In this document: positions 10,019 through 18,593 of the stretch, piece by piece
Layout of the letters: each line of letters starts with the position of its first letter
Position numbering within the stretch: position 1 is the first letter of the stretch
Assembly (NCBI RefSeq): GCF_900110345.1
Contig: NZ_FODJ01000001.1
Span: 742,648-806,647, forward strand
Reading direction: 5' to 3'
DNA from: Amphibacillus marinus
GTDB lineage: Bacteria; Bacillota; Bacilli; Bacillales; Amphibacillaceae
Length of the DNA stretch: 64,000 nt
Notes under the pieces: model-generated
What the model saw: the letters and a program-made list of their open reading frames with translations, nothing else
Database searches by the model: none
What the model was told of the DNA's origin: nothing
Made by a program: the position numbers and the translations under genes

Positions 10019-10228
10019 TCAGAGCAACCACTGTCTTGCCGCCTCTTCATCTTCAAGTTCAAACGTCTTTACTTCAACATCTGATAACGGACCGTCTATT
10101 TTTTCTACTATCTTAGCTATTTTCAGATTACTAACAACCCCATAGCGATCGACTTTTTCAGCATGATCCTTAACCACAAATCCTGTCCAATTAATAAATA
10201 ACTTATTAAACGCCTTACAATCGGACAA
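10019..10228 (-). pseudogene. Remnant of a SpoIIAA-like (STAS/SEC14) domain protein
   Basis: About 69 codons are open from a TTG without a ribosome binding site. The C-terminal half resembles the end of SpoIIAA-like (PF11964) proteins: a KDHAEKVDRYGVV stretch matching the usual hydrophobic strand after a helix, then EVKTFELEDEEAARQWLL, the typical acidic helix ending in an A.WL motif. The N-terminal half of the domain (normally 110-120 aa in total) is absent. Upstream, a ribosome binding site and ATG at about 10256 start a 13-codon frame that stops where this frame begins, suggesting frameshift or deletion decay. It could alternatively be a real small protein. Confidence 0.45.
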
Positions 10229-10366
10229 GTTTATCCATATACAACCAAATTCGCATATGGATATCCTTCCCTTTACTAAAAGTGTAAGGTAAACTTATAC
10301 ATGTGAATTATGTTTTCTTAAGGCAACACATCGAAGTCAATATTAATTTGCGGGGAGGTCGCATTC

Positions 10367-11365
10367 ATTATCAAAATCATAGATGTTTTGTTTTATTTCA
10401 CCTTAGTAATCATGTTAACGGCTTGCTCAAATGCTAATTTTGTTGAGGAATCCATTACATTGGCTGAGGATAGTGACTTCCCATTAGCAGGAACACTTAG
10501 TATTCCTGCCGAGCAAGATATCCCTGTTCCGGCCGTAGTTCTAGTCCATGGCTCCGGTCCAAGTGATCGTAATCAAGCTGTCTTTGGCTATCAAATTTTT
10601 AAAGATCTCGCTCATGGCCTTGCTGAGCAAGGCATTGCAACGCTTCGCTATGACAAGCGAACCTATAGCTATCCTAGTGAGTTTGATTTAGAACAGTTCA
10701 CCATTATGGACGAATCAATTGAGGATACCTTAAGTGCAATTTCTCTATTAGAAAATGATGATCGGATTAATTCGGACGCCATTTATCTAATTGGACACAG
10801 TCAGGGGGCGATGATTGCACCTCGCATTTACTCACTCCAGCCAAATTTGGCGGGGCTTATCCTATTAGCTGGTTCACCTCGCTCACTTTGGAAAATTATT
10901 TATGATCAGAACATGGCTGTACTAGCAGATCTAGACTCAGAAAGTATTCATTATCAAACAAATAAGACGTTTGTGGAGGCAGAATTTGAGCGGGCCAAAC
11001 AGCTTACATCGCAAAGTTTCGCAGAAGTTTATGGTCAAACCATTTTTGGCATACCCGCTTTTTACCTTAAAGAACTTGATAGCTTTGATACCAAAGAAGC
11101 CCTATTACAAATTGATATTCCGCTACTCATTATGCAAGGAGAACAAGATTTTCAGGTTACTGTTAATAAAGATTACCAGGCGTATCAAGACCTGCTCAAC
11201 AATAACCTGTTCGCTACGTTTATGCTCTACTCTAATTTAAATCATTTTTTCGTCGATTATCAGGGTGATAAACAAGGTACTGTTGAAGAGTATATGGTTG
11301 AGGCAGAGATGGACGCACAGGTTATTGATGACATTGCCAATTGGTTACTCAAGCAAGAAAACTAA
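10367..11365 (+). CDS. Lipoprotein alpha/beta hydrolase (probable ATT start)
   Basis: Serine hydrolase of the alpha/beta fold, about 332 aa. Its oxyanion region is LVHGSGPSDRN, the nucleophile elbow is GHSQGA and the C-terminal His is in LNHFF. The N-terminus is a lipoprotein signal with lipobox LTAC, so the enzyme is predicted to be anchored outside the membrane. No ATG, GTG or TTG lies at good spacing from the strong GGGGAGG (10352-10358). An ATT codon at 10367 lies 8 nt after it and gives a proper signal peptide with Lys at position 3 and the lipobox Cys at 20. The alternative TTG at 10388 leaves a signal with no positive charge. A DUF3887 lipoprotein gene follows after 15 bases. Confidence 0.8.
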   Translation: MIKIIDVLFYFTLVIMLTACSNANFVEESITLAEDSDFPLAGTLSIPAEQDIPVPAVVLVHGSGPSDRNQAVFGYQIFKDLAHGLAEQGIATLRYDKRTYSYPSEFDLEQFTIMDESIEDTLSAISLLENDDRINSDAIYLIGHSQGAMIAPRIYSLQPNLAGLILLAGSPRSLWKIIYDQNMAVLADLDSESIHYQTNKTFVEAEFERAKQLTSQSFAEVYGQTIFGIPAFYLKELDSFDTKEALLQIDIPLLIMQGEQDFQVTVNKDYQAYQDLLNNNLFATFMLYSNLNHFFVDYQGDKQGTVEEYMVEAEMDAQVIDDIANWLLKQEN

Positions 11366-11380
11366 TTTAAAGGAGATTAA

Positions 11381-11767
11381 ATGATGAAAAAACTGTTTTT
11401 AACTCTTGTATTGATAACATTGACTAGCATATTAATAGGTTGTCAATCTAATGAAAATGAAGATGAACATGAAGTAATTGAACGAGCAGAGGGGTTTATT
11501 AACAGTCTTAATGAAGGCAGTTATGAGGATGCTGCTGCCCAATTAAATGATGAAATGGCTGACGCTCTAACACCAGCTATTCTAGCGGAACTATGGCAGC
11601 AACTCACAGTAGAATTTGGTGACTTTAAAGGACACAGTTTTGAAGAAACGACTGAGGATCAAGGACATACCATTGTTTTTCTAGCAGGAGAATTTGAACG
11701 GACTTCCATTAGGTTTCAGCTGACCTTTGATCAAGACCAGCAAATTGCAGGATTCTTTATTCTGTAA
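11381..11767 (+). CDS. DUF3887-type lipoprotein
   Basis: 128 aa with a charged N-terminus (MMKK), hydrophobic core and lipobox LIGC, so an anchored extracytoplasmic protein. The mature part starts with an acidic linker and then a small NTF2-like fold (AEGFINSLNEGSYEDAAAQL then FGDFKGHSFEET) typical of DUF3887. In many Bacillota DUF3887 is fused in front of an alpha/beta hydrolase; here the two are separate adjacent lipoprotein genes, supporting joint function. AAAGGAG precedes the start. Substrate unknown. Confidence 0.78.
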   Translation: MMKKLFLTLVLITLTSILIGCQSNENEDEHEVIERAEGFINSLNEGSYEDAAAQLNDEMADALTPAILAELWQQLTVEFGDFKGHSFEETTEDQGHTIVFLAGEFERTSIRFQLTFDQDQQIAGFFIL

Positions 11768-11956
11768 AAGATCAACTATAGGCTTAAATTGTTACTAACT
11801 AGAGCAATTTTAAGCATATCATCCCTAGATTATTCTAATAGTAAATAACTATTAATTATTCGCCGAAAAGTTACTCTATGCATATTTAAGTCATAACTCT
11901 CATGTGATACAATTTATTATGGATTAAATATTAGTATTTACGTAACCGAGGGGGAG

Positions 11957-12205
11957 ATGACGATTTCATTCGAGATGGCACCAAAAGGGGAAACCTGTCG
12001 GCTCGTTGCAACGTCAAAGCATGCAGAAAATGTTCATTTAACCATTTTACACAGGGAGCAAGGCTTTCTCTATTTTGACCTTGCTGAATTAACGGATCAA
12101 TCAGATGATATTCAAGCTTATATTCACGACATTGAGTCTAACATATTAGCTGGAAGGTATCAGATGGAACTTGTTGAAATGAATGATGAAGAAATTTGTT
12201 GTTAA
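11957..12205 (+). CDS. Small hypothetical protein
   Basis: 82 aa, acidic, no membrane segment, ending in Cys-Cys. I do not recognise a family. The start is uncertain: GAGGGGGAG directly abuts ATG 11957, leaving almost no spacing. ATT at 11963 or ATG at 11975 are possible in-frame alternatives. A clear terminator follows, which supports a real monocistronic gene. Confidence 0.6.
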   Translation: MTISFEMAPKGETCRLVATSKHAENVHLTILHREQGFLYFDLAELTDQSDDIQAYIHDIESNILAGRYQMELVEMNDEEICC

Positions 12206-12212
12206 ATCTCTT

Positions 12213-12240
12213 AGCACCTAATCAAATCTGATTAGGTGCT
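12213..12240 (+). terminator. Intrinsic terminator
   Basis: Perfect 12-bp stem (AGCACCTAATCA and its complement) with a 4-nt loop followed by ACTTTTATTTT, eight bases after the stop of the small gene. Confidence 0.8.
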
Positions 12241-12363
12241 ACTTTTATTTTAAGTGAAATTGTAAGATGAAATGCCAACACTTAAAATAGCTTAAGTAAA
12301 CGAGTTAGCTAGAAAGAGCAGGACTAATTCTATGACTCTTATATTACTGCGAGGAGAAAAGTT

Positions 12364-13105
12364 ATGATCGTTAAAATGCCTAAAAAAAATTATTATAAAA
12401 TCAAAAGAATGTTGGTTAGTCCGCAAGAAAAAAATGAAAATGTATTAAATGCAGTTATTAGCGGTATGAATCAAGGCGTAGTATATGTTGATCAAATAGA
12501 GGAGCCTCGTACTGCAATCGTATACGCAGTAGGATTGGAATACTTTCTGCTCGGTGATCCAGAGAATGAGTCGTTTAACAGCCACCTAGGTGATTTGATT
12601 TCTGTGCAATTAAAGCAAGAAAGTCTGGAATTATGTGGATTACTGCGTCTATTTTGAATTGAATACTGTTCGTTTTAATAAATGTTTGAAGCAACCCTTT
12701 CATATACTTGATGAAGATTTGACCATGATAAAAATCACTAAGGAATTAATTAATTCTGATGTGGATTTAGAAGAAGAATTAACTGAATATTGGCCCTCCC
12801 TCGAATCCTTTGATCAATTCGGATTAGGATATGCTATTTTAAAAAATGAGAAGGTTATAAGTGCATGTTACTCATGTTGTGTTAACGGAGACCGCCATGA
12901 AATTTATATAGCAACATTTGATCAAAACGTACGAAATCGTGGTTTGGCAACGATATTAGGACAACAATACATAAAGGAATGCTTGGAAAAAGGGTTTGGT
13001 GTGTATTGGACAACTGATGAATCGAATGAGGCATCCAAAAGAGTGGCCGAAAAAATAGGCTTTGACTATTCACATCGTGTGACATCAATTGAATTTGCAT
13101 TTTAA
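12364..13105 (+). pseudogene. Frameshifted GNAT acetyltransferase, paralogue of the gene at 24.8 kb
   Basis: Two overlapping frames make up one gene. 12364-12657 encodes an N-terminal part (VVYVDQIEEPRTAIVY aligns with RIFVLDSNNPRSALIW of the intact 273-aa paralogue). 12635-13105 encodes the GNAT core (ISACYSCC then RNRGLATILGQQYIKE, the acetyl-CoA loop, then EASKRVAEKIGFDY). The frame changes by +1 near 12630-12640, where LDYF-type residues of the paralogue reappear as MDYCVYF. Some 20 residues of the paralogue are also missing between about 12690 and 12720. The first frame has its own GAGGAG ribosome binding site. Either a pseudogene or, less likely, two cooperating halves. Confidence 0.7.
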
Positions 13106-13190
13106 TCAATCCTTGAGTTTGATTGTAAATCTAACGTAATATCTAAGTTTTTTAGTTTCTAAAAAAAATGATGACAATGAGCTTATATAA

Positions 13191-13459
13191 GCTGCCCTTT
13201 GTGCATTCAAGCGAAAAGAGCCGATGCATTTTTGGTCAGGAAGTACTGTACGTGCTGAAGAAATAACGGATATCCCCTCTTATAACCGTGCGAATGGTTT
13301 AATGCGGCAATTTACAGCATTCTTATGGCTATGACTGGTACCTTATCTCTATAAAATTTTATAATAGGGCCTATTGCATTAGTACCTTTATGTTTACGCG
13401 GCATTGTTATCTTAATCATTATCTACAATCGAATTTATGGCAAGTATAGAGGCTCATAA
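13191..13459 (+). pseudogene. Decayed small membrane protein gene
   Basis: No intact frame, but conceptual translation gives a coherent protein. FKRKEPMHFWSG...EEITDIPSYNRANGLM is followed by a stop at about 13330. In a second frame (about 13372-13459) a hydrophobic helix runs to IIYNRIYGKYRGS and a stop. This looks like the family of small Bacillota membrane proteins with the FWSG...DI..YN.ANG..W motif. The 5' end is missing. Confidence 0.6.
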
Positions 13460-13581
13460 ATGCTTATAATATTAATGCTAGAACAATGTCCACAACATAT
13501 CGCTAGAATAAGGATTTAAAAAGCCAAGCCAATAGACATTATGACAACATCTACCACCTTGGCGTTGAAAAAACCAGACTG

Positions 13582-14715
13582 CTATGGTAATTCAATTTGA
13601 TAATTATCTAAAATGTAGTTCTTTACGACTTTCCTAGCTTCAGTATATCGGGCATAAAACCCTTCTTTATCATAGCTCGCTTGCTGGTCAAAGGAAGGGT
13701 TTAGCATAATCACCTTATCCTCCCAACCTTGGTAAGTAATCTCCGCCATCATCAAATCATGCATTTCTTGTCGTGTTTCTTCATCGGCATGTGACATGTC
13801 CCGAAATTGATCATCAACATATTTGGTGACAGGCGGGATGACAATGATGATATCCCACTTCTCCTTCTCAGCTAAGAGGTCATAAAAAGGGATTAACTTT
13901 TCGTGATCCTCGCCAGGTAAATATTTTTTACTATAGCACTTGGTTACCGCTACATCGGTATCTGCAAAAAACATACCATTATTAGATGGGCTCATAATTG
14001 TTTTTTTATTATTATCAAATTGGCCACTGGCAATGTAGTGAAAATCATTGGCGACGAGCTCTTCATCTCTTACATTGGACTCTTCCTCATAGGTACGGGC
14101 GTACTCATCGGTATACGGACTACCAAAGCTCCGCGCAATATCTCGAACCAGTGTCGTCTTACCGGTAGACGCACTTCCCATCACTAAGATATTAATTGAA
14201 AAGTGCCTTCTAAAGGTTCGGACAATGTAGTCCCAATACTTTAATGGGTTACTGCGGATCATCGAGGCTGAAATTGGTAAACTGCTACGATCTAACAGGA
14301 CAATCTGATCATTTGTCCGTTTATCAAGCTCCTCCTTATACTCAGGTTCACCGACATACCACGTTACGCGTTCGGGCACTTCTTCTGTTGCTGAGTCCTT
14401 AAGCTGATTCATCTTAACCAGCCACTCCGCCCAGCCGTGTGGATAGCGCTTAATTTGACTTTCATCTAGCTGAGCAACGTAGATGTTCTCATCTTCAGCA
14501 AATAATTCCCTTATGTATCTAAACCGCTTAGTCCGATTCAAGCCGATTGCATCACCACGATCCCCTGTATAGCCACTTACAACAACTAAACAAGCATCGT
14601 TTTCTCTTTTTGCCCGCATAATATTGTTGTAGTGTCCTAAATGCATCGGTGCAAAGGTGCCAAAGATAACACCAAGCGATTTACCTGTTAATTTACTTTT
14701 ATATAAATTCCCCAA
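13582..14715 (-). CDS. nadR: NadR-type bifunctional NMN adenylyltransferase / nicotinamide riboside kinase
   Basis: About 377 aa in two domains. The N-terminal nucleotidyltransferase has FGTFAPMHLGHY (HxGH class) and ISASMIRSNP, a variant of the ISSTxxR motif. The C-terminal P-loop kinase has GSASTGKT followed by TDEYAR, as in NadR ribosylnicotinamide kinase domains. Together they convert nicotinamide riboside to NMN and then NAD. There is no N-terminal HTH, so it is an enzyme and not the enterobacterial repressor form. The start is uncertain: GTG at 14724 overlaps the Shine-Dalgarno GGAGTGAG; TTG at 14715 is at good spacing. No PnuC transporter is adjacent. Monocistronic. Confidence 0.83.
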   Translation of the reverse strand: MGNLYKSKLTGKSLGVIFGTFAPMHLGHYNNIMRAKRENDACLVVVSGYTGDRGDAIGLNRTKRFRYIRELFAEDENIYVAQLDESQIKRYPHGWAEWLVKMNQLKDSATEEVPERVTWYVGEPEYKEELDKRTNDQIVLLDRSSLPISASMIRSNPLKYWDYIVRTFRRHFSINILVMGSASTGKTTLVRDIARSFGSPYTDEYARTYEEESNVRDEELVANDFHYIASGQFDNNKKTIMSPSNNGMFFADTDVAVTKCYSKKYLPGEDHEKLIPFYDLLAEKEKWDIIIVIPPVTKYVDDQFRDMSHADEETRQEMHDLMMAEITYQGWEDKVIMLNPSFDQQASYDKEGFYARYTEARKVVKNYILDNYQIELP

Positions 14716-14859
14716 ATTACTCACTCCATTGTATCTATCAAATATGATCTATTATACACGATATTGTTCGATTTTTCACGAAATGTCAGATAAATCCACC
14801 GTTACAGATTAACCATTTTTATTAAATTACAGATTAAATGTACAAAATAAATATACGTC

Positions 14860-14889
14860 ATGACTTATCGAACACATTTATGTTATAAT
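14860..14889 (+). promoter_or_regulatory. Promoter of the antisense RNA
   Basis: Sigma-A-like: ATGACT (14860-14865), 18-bp spacer and a perfect TATAAT (14884-14889), pointing towards the toxin gene. Confidence 0.6.
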
Positions 14890-14895
14890 AAAATC

Positions 14896-15034
14896 ATAAA
14901 TGACGATAATAAATAACGCGTAGCGATCACTACGCGTTATCGATAAGCGGTTCCCCCAGAGGGATCGGCTATCACGTTGGGTGATAGACCTCTCCTAATT
15001 ACTTTTCAGGGCAAATAGGGAGGTCTATTTTTTA
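14896..15034 (+). ncRNA. Antisense RNA antitoxin of a type I toxin-antitoxin module
   Basis: Predicted RNA of about 140 nt from the promoter above to an intrinsic terminator: stem arms about 14984-14997 and 15016-15028 with one bulge, then six T. It runs convergent to the toxin gene and covers its last codons and 3' region. A perfect 11-bp inverted repeat (14913-14940) near its 5' end, followed on the minus strand by TTATTATC, is a plausible terminator for the toxin mRNA. The two transcripts would then share about 120 nt of complementary 3' sequence, the arrangement of B. subtilis txpA/ratA and bsrG/SR4. Inferred, not measured. Confidence 0.6.
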
Positions 15035-15120
15035 TTGATCATTGATATGACCAAAGCGAGCAATGCAATCAAGAAGGTACCAAACCCTAACAGTACCATT
15101 ATACTTTCGTACATACTCAT
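15025..15120 (-). CDS. Type I toxin, holin-like small membrane peptide
   Basis: 31-aa peptide starting MSMYESIMVLLGFGTF and ending in a hydrophobic helix plus INKK. The MS.YE..M...GF pattern, one transmembrane helix and Lys tail match the putative holin-like toxin family (Hol_Tox, related to TxpA/BsrG). A very strong AAGGGGGTGAGG precedes the ATG. An extended -10 promoter (TGT TATAAT; TATAAT at 15187-15192 on the minus strand) lies about 70 bases upstream. Family peptides insert into the membrane when the antisense RNA is lost. It is too short to be called by most gene finders. Confidence 0.78.
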   Translation of the reverse strand: MSMYESIMVLLGFGTFLIALLALVISMINKK

Positions 15121-15186
15121 AGGCCTCACCCCCTTCCATTCTCGGGGATTAGCCGACCTTACCCTAAAAGAACATTATCTATTCCT

Positions 15187-15192
15187 ATTATA
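15187..15192 (-). promoter_or_regulatory. Toxin promoter, extended -10
   Basis: Perfect TATAAT preceded by TGT, giving an extended -10; no clear -35. Transcription would start near 15180 and run into the toxin. Confidence 0.55.
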
Positions 15193-15425
15193 ACACACCT
15201 CACACGAACAAACATTCTCTTTCTTTAATTTATTATCCTTACGCTTATCCAACTCTAAAACCGAACATTAAGATAATTTTTTTAAAAATTACCTCATTAA
15301 TAACTATTTCATTCCTTTTTTCAAAACAAAACAAAGACATTGTTCGTTTTTCGCTTGAAAAATTGTTAAAAAAAATAACATAGCTATAGCATTTCTCTTA
15401 AAACAATAGTAACATGTTAACTAAG

Positions 15426-15431
15426 TATAAA
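15426..15431 (+). promoter_or_regulatory. Possible -10 of the gcv operon
   Basis: TATAAA about 20 bases ahead of the riboswitch. The matching -35 is poor, so this is tentative. Confidence 0.35.
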
Positions 15432-15448
15432 TAGTGCGGATGATTATT

Positions 15449-15621
15449 ATGGGAGAGCGTATGTTGCATACCACCGAAGGAGCAAGTTCATAAAAGATCC
15501 CTTATGAATTAATCTCTCAGGTAACCGAACCATAATAGGACGAATCTCTGGAGAGCGCATGCTGATGCCACCAAAGGGGAGCTTTTTATTTTTTTAAAAA
15601 GCGAAAACTCTCAGGTAAAGA
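15449..15621 (+). promoter_or_regulatory. Tandem glycine riboswitch
   Basis: Two consecutive glycine aptamers of the classic form. The first begins GGGAGAGCGTATG and closes with CTCTCAGGTAACCGAACC. The second begins CTCTGGAGAGCGCATG with CACCAAAGGGGAGC and closes with AACTCTCAGGTAAAGAGGACAGAG. The CTCTCAGGTAA signature occurs in both. It directly precedes gcvT. In B. subtilis the same element switches gcvT on when glycine is bound by preventing the downstream terminator. Confidence 0.95.
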
Positions 15622-15666
15622 GGACAGAGAAGGGCTGTAGTTAAGTGCCCTTCTCTGTCCTTTTTT
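15622..15666 (+). terminator. Riboswitch expression-platform terminator
   Basis: A 14-bp perfect stem (15622-15635 with 15647-15660) followed by six T. It overlaps the 3' side of the second aptamer's closing sequence (AGAGGACAGAG), so glycine binding and terminator formation are mutually exclusive. Confidence 0.9.
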
Positions 15667-15723
15667 CTGTTATCTAGAGACTTACGAGCAAGGGTTCGAT
15701 TAATTTAGGAGGTGCTAGAGTAG

Positions 15724-16833
15724 ATGAGTCAGGATGCTTTAAAGCGAACACCACTTTTCCCGTTATATGAGCAATATGGTGCAAAGGTAATTAATTTTGG
15801 TGGCTGGGCTTTGCCAGTCCATTTTTCAAGTATTATCGATGAACATCAGGCGGTAAGAGGAGCGGCAGGTCTATTTGATGTCTCGCACATGGGTGAGTTT
15901 TTGATTGAAGGACATCAGGCAGAGTCATTTCTTAATTATTTGCTTACCAATGATGTAACAAAAATTTCAATTAATCAAGCTCAGTACACAGCGATGTGTT
16001 ATCCCGACGGCGGGACGGTTGATGACCTCCTTGTTTATAAATTGGCAGATGATCGCTTTTTACTGGTCGTTAACGCAGCCAATATTGAGAAAGATTTTAA
16101 TTGGGTAGCAGAACACGCTTCAAGATTTGCAGGGCTAAGCATTTCTAATATTTCCGATCAAATGGCGCAATTAGCTATTCAAGGGCCACAGGCAGAGCAA
16201 ATTTTGCAGCAACTGACTAAAACAGATTTAAGTCAAATTAAAGGATTTCATTTCCTTCAGGAGATAGAAATTGCTAATATTTCTGATATCCTCGTCTCTA
16301 GAACCGGTTATACGGGTGAGGATGGCTTTGAACTCTATCTTGCAAACAGTGAGGCACCTAAGTTGTGGCAGGCACTTTTAGCTGCTAATGATGCGATAAT
16401 GGCATGTGGCCTTGGTGCTCGTGATACCTTGCGATTTGAAGCACGTTTAGCCCTTTACGGTCAAGAGCTATCTGACAAGATTTCACCACTTGAAGCTGGG
16501 ATTAGCTTTACGGTTAAGCTTAACAAGCCAGCTGACTTTATTGGTAAAACCGCTCTTGCTGAACAAAAAGCTGCTGGGCTTAAGCGCAAGTTAGTTGGCG
16601 TTGAACTACTTGGACGGGGAATTCCTCGCCATGATTATCGTGTTTTAACAGCGGAAGGTACTGAAATTGGCGTTATTACGTCAGGCACCCATTCCCCCTC
16701 ACTAAAAAAACACTTAGGGCTAGCACTTATTAATACTGACTACAGTGAGGTAGGAACGACCGTTTACATTGAGATTCGAAACAAACTGGTTGAGGCTAAA
16801 ATTGTAAAAACTCCATTTTTAACAAAAAAATAA
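15724..16833 (+). CDS. gcvT: Glycine cleavage system T protein (aminomethyltransferase)
   Basis: 369 aa, full length. It transfers the methylene group from aminomethyl-lipoyl GcvH to tetrahydrofolate, releasing ammonia. Family motifs seen: YEQYGAKVINFGGWALPVHF at the N-terminus, FDVSHMGEF (about 52), RTGYTGEDGFELY (about 195) and LGARDTLRFEA (about 230). The start follows TTAGGAGGTG. First gene of the riboswitch-controlled gcv operon. Confidence 0.97.
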   Translation: MSQDALKRTPLFPLYEQYGAKVINFGGWALPVHFSSIIDEHQAVRGAAGLFDVSHMGEFLIEGHQAESFLNYLLTNDVTKISINQAQYTAMCYPDGGTVDDLLVYKLADDRFLLVVNAANIEKDFNWVAEHASRFAGLSISNISDQMAQLAIQGPQAEQILQQLTKTDLSQIKGFHFLQEIEIANISDILVSRTGYTGEDGFELYLANSEAPKLWQALLAANDAIMACGLGARDTLRFEARLALYGQELSDKISPLEAGISFTVKLNKPADFIGKTALAEQKAAGLKRKLVGVELLGRGIPRHDYRVLTAEGTEIGVITSGTHSPSLKKHLGLALINTDYSEVGTTVYIEIRNKLVEAKIVKTPFLTKK

Positions 16834-16857
16834 GCAAAAAGGAAAGGGCGTTATCTT

Positions 16858-17244
16858 ATGACCAAAACTATTAAATTTACGATCAAACATGAATGGATTG
16901 TTCCATTAACAGATAATCGAGCACGAATTGGCATTACGGATTTTGCTCAGCAGGAGCTTGGCGATATTGTTTACGTTGAAAATGCTGAGGTTGACGATAA
17001 AGTGAATGCTGGCGATTCATTAGGCGTTATTGAGTCAGTAAAGGCCGCTTCCGACTTCTATGCGCCAATCTCAGGAACGATTGTAAAGGTAAATGAGAGC
17101 TTAGAGGATGAACCTGAGAAGATAAACAGCGACCCCTATGAAGCAGGTTGGTTAGTTGAAATCGAATTTACTGATCCAAGTGAGTTAGAGCAGCTATTAG
17201 ATGAAGCAGCCTATCAAAACCTAATTGCTGAAGGAGAAGAATAA
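16858..17244 (+). CDS. gcvH: Glycine cleavage system H protein
   Basis: 128 aa lipoyl carrier protein. The lipoylated lysine is Lys62 in GVIESVKAASDFYAP; HEWI near the N-terminus is also typical. It shuttles the aminomethyl group between the P, T and L proteins. In B. subtilis gcvH is elsewhere on the chromosome and also serves in lipoate relay; here it sits inside the operon between gcvT and gcvPA. Confidence 0.97.
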   Translation: MTKTIKFTIKHEWIVPLTDNRARIGITDFAQQELGDIVYVENAEVDDKVNAGDSLGVIESVKAASDFYAPISGTIVKVNESLEDEPEKINSDPYEAGWLVEIEFTDPSELEQLLDEAAYQNLIAEGEE

Positions 17245-17246
17245 CC

Positions 17247-18593
17247 ATGACTGCTCGCTTCCGCTACCTGCCAGATACAATTGAAGATCAGCAAGCAATG
17301 CTTGACTTCTTAAAGATGGATTCACTTGATGACTTATATGCAGATTTACCAAAATCAATTCGATTGACTGAGCCTTTAACAATTCCAGCGGCGCTACCCG
17401 AGTCACTACTTGTTAAAAAAATGCATCAGCTAGCTGGACGTAATATTAATGCTAATCAATACAGCTACTTCCTTGGTGCAGGTACTTACGATCATTTTAT
17501 TCCAAGTGTGGTTAATCACGTTATCTCACGCTCTGAATTTTATACTGCCTATACACCATACCAACCGGAAATTAGCCAAGGTGAATTGCAGGCTATCTTT
17601 GAATTTCAGACAATGGTGTGTGAGCTAACTGGTATGGATGTTGCTAACTCATCAATGTATGATGGCTTCACCGCTGTTGCTGAAGCAGCAGCACTCGCGG
17701 TAACCTCAACAAAGCGGCCCAAGGTAATCGTTGCTGAAACTGTCCACCCAGAAACACGTGCCATTCTTGCTACCAACGCAGAGGGACTTGAATATACTGT
17801 CAACACTGCTGAAAGAACAGGCGATATTACTAGCTTAACTTGTCTAGCTGAGCAAACAGATGAGCAGACAGCAGCTATTATTGTACAGTATCCTAACTTC
17901 TTGGGATCGATTGAGGATTTAGCCGAGATAAAAAAGATTGCTCAGGATAACGGCGCCCTCTTTATTGTTAGTGCAAATCCGCTTGCATTAGCAGTTCTTC
18001 AAGCACCTGGTAAGCTAGGTGCTGACATCGTTGTTGGCGATATGCAGCCCTTAGGCATTCCGATGTCCTTTGGTGGTCCACATTGCGGTTACTTTGCAGC
18101 AACGAAGAAGTTAATGCGGAAGATTCCCGGAAGAATTGTCGGCCAATCCAATGATGCTGACGGTAAGCGTGGCTTTACCCTAGCCCTTCAGGCGCGGGAA
18201 CAGCACATTCGACGTGAAAGGGCATCCTCAAATATCTGCTCGAATCAAGCGTTAAATGCACTTGCCTCAGCTGTTTGTATGTCCGCCTTGGGCAAAAAGG
18301 GCATTCAACAAATGGCTAAGCTTAATATTGAGAAGGCAGATTATCTGGCCAATCAGCTTAGGGAAAAGGGCTTTCCTATTCATAATCAGTCAGCGTTTTT
18401 TAATGAGTTTGTCGTTGAGCTACCTGTTTCAACCAAGGACGCTAATCAAGCACTATTTGAAGCAGGCTTTATTGGCGGGTTTGACTTATCAGGAATCTAT
18501 TCTTTAGACACACACATGCTAATTGCTGTCACTGAGCAACGTACTAAAGAAGAGATTGATCAATTTGTAGCTGTATTGGGGGCATTATCATGA
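17247..18593 (+). CDS. gcvPA: Glycine dehydrogenase (decarboxylating) subunit 1
   Basis: 448 aa, the N-terminal half of the split P protein (P1). Family features are RYLPDT near the start, [19 protein letters not shown] (about 93-111) and GGPHCGYFA. It forms a heterotetramer with GcvPB for PLP-dependent glycine decarboxylation. It starts two bases after gcvH and overlaps gcvPB by four bases (ATGA), implying translational coupling. Confidence 0.97.
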   Translation: MTARFRYLPDTIEDQQAMLDFLKMDSLDDLYADLPKSIRLTEPLTIPAALPESLLVKKMHQLAGRNINANQYSYFLGAGTYDHFIPSVVNHVISRSEFYTAYTPYQPEISQGELQAIFEFQTMVCELTGMDVANSSMYDGFTAVAEAAALAVTSTKRPKVIVAETVHPETRAILATNAEGLEYTVNTAERTGDITSLTCLAEQTDEQTAAIIVQYPNFLGSIEDLAEIKKIAQDNGALFIVSANPLALAVLQAPGKLGADIVVGDMQPLGIPMSFGGPHCGYFAATKKLMRKIPGRIVGQSNDADGKRGFTLALQAREQHIRRERASSNICSNQALNALASAVCMSALGKKGIQQMAKLNIEKADYLANQLREKGFPIHNQSAFFNEFVVELPVSTKDANQALFEAGFIGGFDLSGIYSLDTHMLIAVTEQRTKEEIDQFVAVLGALS

